Assembly: GCF_000004075.3 (NCBI RefSeq)
Contig: NC_026655.2
Coordinates: forward strand, 310,001 to 374,000
Direction of reading: 5' to 3'
Origin: Cucumis sativus
Lineage: Eukaryota > Streptophyta > Magnoliopsida > Cucurbitales > Cucurbitaceae
Length of the DNA: 64,000 bases
A program made the position numbers and the translations under genes. The notes beneath the pieces were generated by a model that saw only the letters and a list, made by a program, of their open reading frames with translations, did no database searches and was not told the origin of the DNA. Numbering within the stretch: position 1 is the stretch's first letter; every line of letters begins with the position of its first letter. Below, one piece after another: positions 48,536 to 59,206 of this stretch.

Positions 48536-48556
48536 GTGTGGCCGCTCCGGCCACAC
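48536..48556. other. Perfect 9-bp GC-rich inverted repeat
   Basis: GTGTGGCCG, three-base spacer CTC, then CGGCCACAC. It is the only GC-rich patch in this part of the window. No T run follows directly and no gene ends here, so it is not a terminator of an annotated gene. Confidence 0.7.
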
Positions 48557-49779
48557 AAGTGGGGTCCGAGTGGTGTCCACTTTTGGCCGGTGATGTTATT
48601 TTTTAATCTTTAAAAATCAGTTATCATCAAAAGAAAAAACTATATATATATATATATATATATTATATTTTTTATTTTTGTCACGCTTATTATATATATA
48701 TCATTCTCTCCCTCACGACTGCGTTACACATGCATTATTGTTATTTCATCTCAGTTTGATTCCCCTTTTTATCTCTTGCGGCGCCGACTACTTGAATTTT
48801 GAAAGAAATACCAATTTTGTTTTTCAAGAAACTAGAGGAAAAATAGTGTTTTGGTTCTTAGCTTTTTTCTAATTTCATTTCTTTACATTAAAATTTATTT
48901 CTTGAATAATGCTTGTTGTTGTTTGCATTACCATAGGTTATATCATATGGATGCAGCCTGTTTTAATAAAGATGGTAGCAGAAAAAATGATAAGTAGTAA
49001 ATGTGTAAACAAATTATTTGAAATAACAGATTTGTTTGGATGCTAATAAAATAGGAAAAGCAAAGATATAGGATTTGAAGTAGTCATATTATTATAATTA
49101 GTGTAAGTTAAAATAGTGGAATAATGTATCCTTTCAAATATCATTGTTTTAAATTAACATTATTAGAAATTAAAATTAAAATTAAAGAATAAGAAGGGTG
49201 TGTGAATTATTAAGTAAGACGGTGGGTGAGGGTTTTGGTTTGAGAAGAAAATTAAAAATCACAAATTTGGAAAATCCACATGATATCTATCTATCTATCG
49301 TTCTCGGCCGTCTCATCACAGCCTTTTGTCAACTTCACATTCGAGACATTTGCTTTTATTTATTTTTCCTCACACACTCTTTTCTTTGTGTTTATATTTT
49401 TCTGCTCAAATTTCGGCCTAACTTATGTTCTTTTGTAATTTATTTAAAGTCATGTGTTATTTTGGCATCGAGACCTTTTGCTCGATTCAAGTACTGACTG
49501 ATGCCTAATTTCCCTACGTGCTTAATTGTAACACTCTCCCTCACAAACTATCTTTCTTTTTCTCTTTTAATAAAAAGATATTTATTTTTTATTACTTGTT
49601 TCTATATGATTGTTAGTTGCTGTGTTTTTAGAAAACCTCTAATAATTGAATTAAAAAAATCAAAAACCACTTGTAGTATATAAAAATTGCTTTTACAAAT
49701 GGACTAGATCAAAGTCATCAAAACATATCTCAAGAGGTAAGCAAATTTAGCATTAATTTAAGAAAATTTTCAAAAAGAG

Positions 49780-49890
49780 TAAATTTTACCAATAAAATTC
49801 TATCGTTGATAATTATTGATACACTATAGTGATAGAATTTAAAATTTTGATATAGTTTGTAAATATTTTATTTTATTTTACTATTTTTAA
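49780..49890. repeat. Fragment of the palindrome-rich repeat family
   Basis: It contains AAAATTCTATCGTTGATAAT, ACTATAGTGATAGAATTT and GTTTGTAAATATTTTA in the order seen in the element at 36074. Ends are not recognisable. Confidence 0.4.
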
Positions 49891-51641
49891 AAATGTTTTA
49901 ATAATAATAATTTTGGAGTTTTTTAAAACTAAAAAAACAAATTCATTAAGAAAACATAAATCTATTATACTTAAAATTTTAAATTTTAAATTATTTTTAT
50001 TAAAAAATTTGTTATTTTTTTACTTTGAGAATAAATTAAAATTCGAGAATAGATTTGAGGGTGAATTGTTTGGTGGTAGTTGCAAGCACGTCCTTACACC
50101 TCTCGATCTCTTTGAATATTAAAATATTGGACCCTCCAAACTTATAGCAATTATAAATTAGATTCTAACAAAAATTGCACTCACGAACTTATACAATTAT
50201 TATAATCTCAACAATTGTATATAAGTCAATTTTTTCCATCAAAACAATTGCAACTTCTACGCTACTTTAGGTGTAATTTTGCCACTTGTCCACTTTTCTA
50301 ATTAAAAATAACACGTGCCAAAATATATTAGTTTGAAATAATAAATTTGAAATTGAGAAATGTAGCAATTTTATTTTTAAGAAATTAAAACTAAATAAAA
50401 AAAGGTTGATATTTTGTTATAAAACCAACTAAGGATTTTGATTAAATTAATAAACGGACCATTTTTAAATATAATAAAACTATAACAAAATTTTGAATTG
50501 TCCATGATAAAAATTAATAAATTTCTATTAATATTTATAAAATGTGACATTTATATTTTTTCAATTTTCATTAATAAATAATTTAACTTACAATAGTTAA
50601 GATTTTCTTTCTTCTTATAATCAATTCGGATGCAAATGCAATTCAATAGAAGCTAGGCATGATATTGAAATAAATAAAGAATAATATTTTAGTAGGTTTT
50701 AATTATTTTTAGAAGAAGGAAGGAAAAAAAAAAAAGGCTAAAAAGAACATTAAAAAAAGATGGGTATAAGTATAATTTCTGTTGGATGAAGTTAGTCGGT
50801 AAAGATTTAAATTCATTTGATACGAAAATCCATAAAGATGCAGCTGTTGTTTTGTAGACTTGCATCGACATGCATACATATATGAATTTCGTCATAACCT
50901 CTTTTATATTCCTTTAGCACATTTCACACGTGTCTCTCATTTACCTTCTCTTTACCTTTTTCTTTCAAAATAATAATAATAATTACGTACGGTCTTTGTT
51001 TTTAATTTTTTAAAAACAACTTTTCCAATAATCAAATTAATTAGGTGTAATAATATGTAGTTTATAAGTAATTATATTATGCAACATTTTAATTAGGTAG
51101 ACACATTTATGATTAGTATCATCACCACTTCTCAACCTAAAAGTAATAAATTTCGAAAGATGACGTATAAAAAGTGAAAAGCTCGCATCCATATTACAAA
51201 CGTAAATGGCAAACGAAATGTTGTTTTGAAACTAAGAAATATATTAGTAATATTTTTATTATCTTAGTATGATTTTATATTTTCAAACTTCTAATCTAAA
51301 TTGTAGACTTTATTATATTTGACTCTTAACATTCCTATATTTCTTGCCCTCTTGGTCCTTTTTTTTTTGGTCCTTCCCAATAACTATTATTTTCATTGAC
51401 CAATGTATATTTATAACCATCCAATAAAAATCCTTATTTAACTTAACATAATTTATTTCTTTTAGTATGTTTGAATTTTTTGCATATTATAAATTTAGCA
51501 AATATGACAAGTAATCAAACGGTACTGTTTTTAAATTTGTTATTTTTACAATTTTGAAAATGTTAGTGACATGGATTATTCTTTGTTATAGAGAATACAT
51601 TTAAAATGTTTATATATTGAAAAACCAAAATTGCTCTCAAG

Positions 51642-51643
<2 letters not shown>

Positions 51644-51723
<80 letters not shown>
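51644..51723 (+). tRNA. tRNA-Leu (anticodon UAG)
   Basis: An 80-nt leucine tRNA with a long variable arm. The acceptor GACAGTT pairs with AGCTGTC, with one G-U pair. The anticodon stem CCAGA/TCTGG holds the loop TTTAGGC, giving UAG at 34-36 and reading CUA. The T arm is GTGGG-TTCAAAT-CCCAC. A CAA triplet lies six bases upstream, as in plant pol III tRNA genes, and a T6 terminator follows at 51725-51730. Confidence 0.95.
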
Positions 51724-52216
51724 TCTTTTTTATTAGAAAACCCAATATGTATTAGTCATTTTAGTTTCATCATGTGAACCAGTCTAACCAGCCAGAGTTT
51801 TGTTCAACATTCTTAGTTGGTTGTTCCAATTCATATTATCAAATTGGTCAAGAATGAAATAAAATAATATTGGATTTTCAATTCTAATGGTATAATAATA
51901 ATCATCACATAAATTAAATAAAAGAAAACAATAAAGTGGAAAAGAAGAAAAAAGTTAGCCACGTTTTAATTCTTTTTGAAGATAATTTGGACAATAACGT
52001 CTGTCTTATCACTTTATCTAAAAAAAACCCCTAAAATTTTCTCAATTAATTCTTTTAATTCTTTTCTCACAAGAAAAAAAGAAAGTGTAATTCCCCCACG
52101 TGGTCTTATTTTTTTTCCAGCTCTCTTCATTTCCCCAACCCTATAAATATTTAATTCATTCTCTCCTTTCCCCTTCAAAACCAATAGAAAGGACCCTAAA
52201 GCATATAACAACAATC
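51724..52216. other. CYP94B-like promoter region
   Basis: AT-rich flank between the tRNA terminator and the P450 start. It contains a G-box, a TATA box and a CT-rich leader, listed separately. No gene is seen. Confidence 0.6.
52096..52149 (+). promoter_or_regulatory. G-box and TATA box of the CYP94B-like gene
   Basis: CCACGTGG at 52096-52103 is a palindromic G-box, the preferred site of MYC2-type bHLH factors. It lies about 40 bases upstream of TATAAATA at 52142-52149, which is 68 bases before the ATG. This arrangement fits a jasmonate-inducible promoter. Confidence 0.6.
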
Positions 52217-54454
52217 ATGATCTACTTCACCATGTCCCTCTTCCTACTTCTCTCAACTTCTCTATGGGCTTTTTTTCTTCTCTATCTTTGCATATTCAAA
52301 TTCTACTGCTTCTCTAGAAAGCGCTTTTACTATTCTCCATCTTCATATCCTTTCATAGGTTGCTTGATTTCTTTTTACAAAAACCGGCGTAGGCTTCTAA
52401 CCTGGTACACCGATCTGCTGTCGGACTCACCCACTCAGACCATCGTGATGCATCGGCTCGGTTCGAGGCGGACCATTCTGACGGCTAACCCAGCCAATGT
52501 AGAACACATGTTGAAGACTAATTTCCTTAATTATCCTAAAGGGAAGCCGTTTACTGATATACTTGGCGATCTACTTGGGTGTGGCATTTTTAACGTCGAT
52601 GGCGATTTATGGTCCACACAAAGGAAGCTTGCCAGTCATGCATTTTCCGCTAAGTCGTTGAGGGAATTCGTGGTTAAAACGCTTGAAGACGAAGTTCATT
52701 TCCGTTTGATTCCGTTGCTTCATAACGCTGCGAGAACTAACGCTGTTCTTGATTTGCAAGATGTTTTGGGAAGACTCGCTTTTGACACCGTTTGTAAGGT
52801 TTGTGATCGATCTCTCCATGATCATATATTTATCTTCTTGCATGCATGACTTCAATTTTTGTATGTATTATATATAATATTGTGTATTCAACTAAAACAC
52901 AATACAGTACTGCTACCCTTAAAAGTACTTCAGCTTTTCTGTTTAATTTGTTTCCAAAATAACAAAAAATACTCATATATTTAATAAAATTGCAAATATT
53001 ATTGTTTCAATATGACCCTAGTTGGAAGAACAATTCTTTAAAACCTTGAGCATAAAAGTGTGTTGCAAAAACCTAAAACAATTTGATGACCTAATTAACA
53101 GATTGTAAGGTTTGAGAACACTTTTACATAATTTAATCAATTTTTAAAATTATGACAAATTTATCACATGGAACCATATGGTTTGATGGACCATATAAGA
53201 AATGTGATTGCAGCTATGTATTACCTATAATGAAAAGAAAAACACTTTGACAGTACATGCTGAGTTGCATTATTTCTCCTTGAAAAGCTGAAAAAGTTGT
53301 TGAATTAAAAATTGTCACATGACAAGGGAACTTTTTTTAAGAATTGAATCGTTACTTCCATGTTAGTTATTGGAGAGATATGTATGATGATCTAGATTTG
53401 CACCTAAAATTCTACCAAACTTACTGATCGAGAAGTTCACCAATTTGGATAGGTTGATTGATTTTGTTTGTTGTTTATATTTTCTCAGGTTACGTTGGGA
53501 ACGGACGAGCAATGTTTAGACATGTCGCGCCCAATCCCAGAAATTGTAAAAGCATTCGACGTGGCAACGGCGATCAGCGCAAGGCGGGCAGTGACGCCAC
53601 TCTACCTCACGTGGAAGGTCAAGCGCATGCTCAACCTCGGCTCTGAAAAGAAGCTAAAACAAGTGGTTCAAACGGTTCACGAATGGATCTCCAATATCAT
53701 TCACAACAAAGTCCTCAATAACAACGATAATAAAGATCGTAACCATAACCAAACACAAAACAACAGCGATCTGTTATCTCGTCTCCTATCGGCCGGCCTC
53801 AACGAGGAAGTCATAAGAGACATGATCGTAAGCTTCATAATGGCTGGCCGCGACACCACCTCAGCTGCCATGACATGGCTCTTTTGGTTGCTCACAAACC
53901 ACCGGAACATCGAACAAACCATAATCAACGAAGCCACTTCATTGTCCGATCACGATTATTCGAAAACCACGTCGTTGGGTTACGGTTACGAAGAGTTGAA
54001 AGATATGAAGTATTTGAAAGCGTGTTTATGCGAGTCGATGAGGCTATACCCACCAGTAGCATGGGATTCAAAGCATGCAGCAGCTGCGGACATTCTCCCA
54101 GACGGAACCCAAGTGAGGAAAGGGGATAGAGTGACGTATTTTCCTTACGGAATGGGGCGGATGGAGGAGCTGTGGGGAAAAGACCGGCTAGAGTTCAAAC
54201 CGGAGAGGTGGTTCCAAAACGGGGAGTTGAAAACGGTGAGTGCGTTCAAGTTTCCGGTGTTTCAAGCGGGTCCAAGGATGTGTTTGGGGACGGAAATGGC
54301 GTTCATTCAGATGAAATACGTGATGGCCACGGTTTTGAAACGGTTTGAATTTAGACGAGTGAGTGAAAATAATGAGCCGGTTTTTGTCCCGTTGCTGACA
54401 GCGCATATGGCGGGTGGACTAAAGGTTTATGTCAGGGAAAGGACGGAACAATAG
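52217..54454 (+). CDS. Cytochrome P450, CYP94B type (jasmonoyl-isoleucine hydroxylase-like)
   Basis: Two exons (52217-52798 and 53489-54454) encode 515 residues. A hydrophobic N-terminal anchor (residues 5-30) puts it on the ER membrane. The P450 signatures are all present: oxygen-binding AGRDTTSA, the ExxR helix ESMRLYPP, the PERW motif and the heme loop FQAGPRMCLG with Cys459 as ligand. The CYP94 family hydroxylates the omega end of fatty acyl chains; CYP94B1 and CYP94B3 hydroxylate jasmonoyl-isoleucine at C-12 and so switch off the hormone. Substrate assignment rests on family resemblance. The start is the ATG 68 bases after the TATA box; an in-frame Met five residues later is an alternative. 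The 690-bp intron is phase 0. Arabidopsis CYP94B genes are, to my memory, intronless, so the intron is worth noting. Confidence 0.92.
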
Positions 54455-57290
54455 TGAACCATATGGGTCAGGGTCAGGGTGGGCCGGGTGAGGGTTAATT
54501 AAAATCATGTGTTTTTTCAGTTGGTAGCAATTGGTGGATGGGGCGCCGTAAAGGCAACATTTTAAGTAAGATTATAGAATTAGTATTAAATGTATAAATA
54601 GCAACTTAGTATAAAGTTAATTGTTACATAATGTTCCAAATTCCAATCCCTAAGTGTCGGTTGGTTTTGAGTTTTTCTTTCGCCTATTCAACTGCGAAAT
54701 GTAATGTAATGGGTGGCCATCTTGACTGCTTATGGTTTGGTTAATAAAAACGTTTTTTTTTTTTTAATTTTCTTTCTCAAGTTTATTAGAGATTTTTTTT
54801 AGTACAGTTAATTTGTTGTATAGTTGTTTTCATTTTAGAAAAACGACAAGTTTTATTTTTATTGGAGTTTAAACATTTGCTCAAACAATCCGATATTGAA
54901 ATAGTATTAGTTATTTTATCTTTCGCACGATATTCTACTCACATAAACTTATTTCTCCCATTACTTAGTTGTGTTTTGAGATGTGACTATATATTTATCT
55001 ATATGATATTGCAATAAACTTTTATTGGGTATTCAATACAAAAGATAAAATAAAATAGGACTAAGAAATGGTGAAACCAAGAAAAACGCTATTATGGTTG
55101 GAGGAGATATCTCAAAGATAATCCTAATTAATCCATAAACTAACAATATGGTGTCAAAATAAACTTAAATGGATCGATACTTTATTAAAAAAAAGACGAT
55201 TTGATCTAAGAATAATGGTAAAACCAAAGAGACATTATATCTCATTTGATCCCTCTTAAAATTACAAGTGGAATATCTCATGTCGAAAAATAAAAATAAA
55301 AATACAACTTTAGTAAGATAATGCACGGGTTACATTTCTCATTAGCCAAATAGTTTTGAGAATAATGAAATTTGGTGGTATAACAAAAGAAATTTTGAGA
55401 TTTAACTAAAAGGAAATGACCGACTAAGATATCTATACATACCATTTGAACATGACACGTCGAAAGATCACACACTGTACAAATAAAAAGATTGATGTCA
55501 TCATGTATCAACGTGTAACACATTTAAATTAGACTTTTCTCTTCCGAGACCGAACTTTTTACCACAACTGACATAAAGGCAACATTTTATTAATTTTCAT
55601 ACATCAAGTTAAACGTAAAAAACGATATAAAATCAAAACACGGGTCAATTTAAATCAATTTATATATACAAAACTTAAGCATAGGTCTATTTTAAGTTAT
55701 TAAATCGAATCTATACAGTACAACCTGCATACTTTTGAACTATAGGATAAGAAAAACAAGTAAGTAGAAAGATAAGGATTCAATGTTTTTAGTGATATAT
55801 CTTAAATAAATACCAAACTAAGTTAGAGTTTAACACAGTACAATTGAGGTGTATGAAGATTTGTATGAATTGTGTCTTTCAAACATTAGCTGTGGGCATA
55901 CCTATCTACTTTTAATTTAAATTTAATGCATGGGGGTCGAACTTGGTAGCAACTATTTAGTTACACACACTATAGAGTTGTTGAAAAAACATGCTTCTAA
56001 TTAATAACTATTCTACAAGATTCTCTTTACACAAACTTCCTTCTTTTATTCAAATTTAATAAATGTGTTGCAATAAGTTCAAATATATAGTTTGAACAAA
56101 ACAATACTTTTATAATTAAATTAGAAGTTGAGTCTATTAAAAAATAAAAATAAAGCTTCATGTTTATTTGGTTTATGAATTATATATATAAAAAAAAATC
56201 AATTTTCGTGATTTCAAAACTTTGTCGTTACTAGATTATGTGACTCTTTGTTCTAGTCCTCTAACCTATTATAAAGGTACGACTCTTCGAGTTAGTGTCA
56301 TAATTAGAATTTTTATGACATCAAATCTCAATCAAGAATAAGGATCTATTGACACTTAGTATATATTATGGTATTGTTTTTTTTATGAGAAATTTAAATT
56401 GTATATATGGTGAAATTAAAAATTTAGATAAGATGTGTAGTTACATTTTTTTTATGTTGGATGATATATATGACATAAAATAGAAAATAAATTAACTTAA
56501 TTAATTTCTAACTTGATTTTTGGTTTAATAGATTAAAATTCAGGAGACAAGCATAACCAATCTGAATTAAATTTAAGTTATATAGTAATGATAATGATTA
56601 ACAATTTTAGAAATAATAACCAACTATATAATAGTATTTTAAAAGATTATAAATATAAGAAAATTCATACACTAAGAAATGTTTCACAAATTTTGCTATA
56701 TTCACGTTGTGTTTAATCTAATTATATATTTAATATAGATATTCGGAATGTTAGCCCATGTCCCCTGGCCCAAGTTTTGTTTTAAAAGAAAGAGCCCATT
56801 GGCTTTAGCCCCAACTGAGAAAGAAAAGAAATTTAAAATTTTAAAAATAAAGCCCTAATTGCAACGACGTCACCATTTCTACGCGCGGCATCAACCCTCC
56901 TCCCCAGTTCCCGCCACCGGCGGCACCAACCTAGTTGACGTTGAAGGCAGCACCACTTCTACGGCAAACACTCGGCAGCAGCTTCAAACTTCTCATTTTT
57001 CATAATCAGTATGTATCTAATTTAAAAGTTGAGTTTCATAATTGTTAGGGATCTAATCTCCAAAAAAAACCATATATACAAATGTGATGAAATAGGTTGC
57101 ACTTTTATACTTGCATGGGTTTCCTTTCAACTGCTATGATTTTGGGGGAAAAGGTTTAACAGACCCGATCCGACCGGGGTGGCCGGTTAATAAATTAGAA
57201 AAAAACGAGAATATTCGGTTTGGTCGGCTGAAGGTATTGAAAACCGCTCTGTTCGGTTCGGTCATGAGTGGTTTTGCAAAAATACTAACT
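54455..57290. other. Intergenic region between CYP94B-like gene and MPP10
   Basis: AT-rich sequence without a supportable gene. Near the end, site II-type motifs cluster at 56754-56759 (GCCCAT), 56767-56772 (GGCCCA) and 56794-56799 (GCCCAT). GC-rich sequence follows at 56880-56990 (for example TCCCGCCACCGGCGGC) and could be an unannotated 5' exon or promoter. A CGGTTTGGTCGG-like stretch (57215 onward) looks repetitive. Confidence 0.5.
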
Positions 57291-57303
57291 AAACCCTAAA
57301 CCC
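57291..57303 (+). promoter_or_regulatory. Telo-box upstream of MPP10
   Basis: AAACCCTAAACCC includes the AAACCCTAA telo-box, typical of plant ribosome-biogenesis and translation genes. The CT-rich stretch that follows looks like a transcription start region. Confidence 0.55.
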
Positions 57304-59206
57304 CCAGCAGCTTCTTTCTCCTTCGCTTTTATTCCCACTCCTTACCTTCCTTCAGCTGCCCCCCAACCCTTCCCTCCGGTGAGTTCCGCCAGTTCTTAAT
57401 TTCAACTCTTTCCGACGTTTTCCGGCTGCCTCAACGTGAATCAAGCGTTTTCGTCAGCTAATTTTTGACGTTGTCTACTGTCTTCCGACGACGTTTGCTA
57501 CTAATTCATGTATACGTTACTCACTTCTTAAATTCTTCAAATATTCATATCTAAGCATATTGAAACGCCAACCAGCAAGCGTCGAGGCTGTTTGGCAGCT
57601 TTCAGTAGGTAATAACCCGCATTAATCGCTTTTGGGCTCAATTTAAGTTGTTTGAACCGTCCCTAACACATGGAAGCTATTGCTGTAGTTTTGGGGTGGT
57701 TTCGAATTCATTTGGATGTTTTTCAGCAAAAACTGAAGCCATTTTAGGTGGTAAAGTACTGTTTAGACCCTTTTGAAACCTCTGTAAGTGCTGTAATTTA
57801 GTTGCTAAAAAACTTCAAACTCTTATGCTTGTAGTGTGGTCTCGAGTTGTAGTGTTTGAATTAAGTTTAAGATCAAATTTGGGCAAGAACTTCCCTACTA
57901 GACACTCATTGGGACTGTTTAACGTTTCGAACTGAGTTTAGATATTAAACCTTGTTTTTATTGATTCAAAATCCTTTCAAATAATTTAGGAGCACTTATA
58001 GTAATTGGGATTCCATCTAGTGGATTTGTTTGTTGTGCATGTATATTGTGTTTTTTCGAATGGCCTGAAAATAGGGGGAGTTACCCACAAATCAAAATAT
58101 CAAATCATTGAGCAACTCAAAATTGATTTAATCATTATTTTACATTGGTTTCGTTGTACTGAATTTATATATTGACTCTCAGTTCGAATAGAAATTAGAA
58201 AAAACAAATCTCATGGACTGTGGAAACACATGTAAAAGCTAGTTAACCCATAATATTGATGGTTTTTTCTTTTTGCTGCACCGAACATCCTTGAACTCCT
58301 CGCTAGGAATTTGATCTTGTTTCTTATTAGGCACCTGGGATTTGGAATGAGGAGCATAATGTCGAAAGATTAGTAATATGATGGAAATCCAATTGGTATT
58401 AACGTAGAAATATTATTGATAGTAGAAAGGGAATGAATTCCCGATTATAAGAATCGACTCAGACCTTCTGCAACCTATCTTTCAAGGTAGAACAGAGAGG
58501 GACTCTTTACTAGAATCTAACTAACTTTTCCGCCCTTCTATTTCATATATTTATATTAATTCCTAATTTCTTCCCCACTAACTAACTCACACGTGTTAAT
58601 TCTTTTTCTTCTCTCTCCTGCTATATTGATGTATGATAGGAGGTCTATCATAATATTGGGTAATTTTAGTTTTTTTTCTCTAGTTAAATACACAATTTAT
58701 TTTGTTTATGGATGGAGTGGAAGTGTGGAATTGAAAACAAATTTTCCAAAGTTTGGGATCCTGTCTAGTCTATCCTCAAAGGACAAGATTTCAAATTCCT
58801 TGCCTTTTTTCGGTAGGTCTTTACTGAAGTTTGGGATCCTGTCTGTTCTCCATGAAGGACACTCCACTATTTTTGATAAAGCTCAAGCATCTTTTTCTCA
58901 CCTTCTATTTTTATTGAGCTTTCTAGCTACCATTGGAAGAAGTGTTTATTATTTATCACTAAGTTGTATTTCTGTTGACACGTTCTGTGATATGTAACAG
59001 CGTGCAAGGCCAGGGGATCTAATCGAATCACTGTGTTCACTTTCGGGTATGGCTTCTGTTAATTTGATTAGTTTTGATCGTTTATATCTCTATTTTCAAG
59101 AAATGTAAAGTAGTCTAACATTTATTTATTGCAGTTAATGGACTTATTTGAAATTTCAAATTATTATGAGATGTTGAATGAGGGAATTTTCTCTTTACAG
59201 AGCTCA
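57304..59206 (+). other. Probable spliced 5' leader of MPP10
   Basis: A CT-rich leader ends at a GT donor at 57379 (CTCCG then GTGAGT). A small exon at 59001-59046 is bracketed by AACAG and GTATGG, and the coding exon begins after TTTACAG at 59200. The leader would thus hold two introns, the first 1.6 kb. That first intron carries pieces resembling a retrotransposon LTR (about 58330-58610) and a 78-bp spaced repeat of AAGTTTGGGATCCTGTCT at 58749 and 58827. The leader structure is a prediction from splice sites only. Confidence 0.45.

Larger units (their letters stand above)
47237..51643. other. Intergenic region between SAP gene and tRNA-Leu
   Basis: About 4.4 kb with no supportable gene. 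A 123-codon ATG frame at 47913-48284 lies in a piece reminiscent of a copia LTR (TTCTTATTGCTTTTGTGAGAGAGAG type) and is not recognised as a protein. A perfect 9-bp hairpin sits at 48536-48556, a TA microsatellite at about 48642-48662, and a palindromic-repeat fragment at about 49780-49890. The remainder is AT-rich. Confidence 0.5.
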
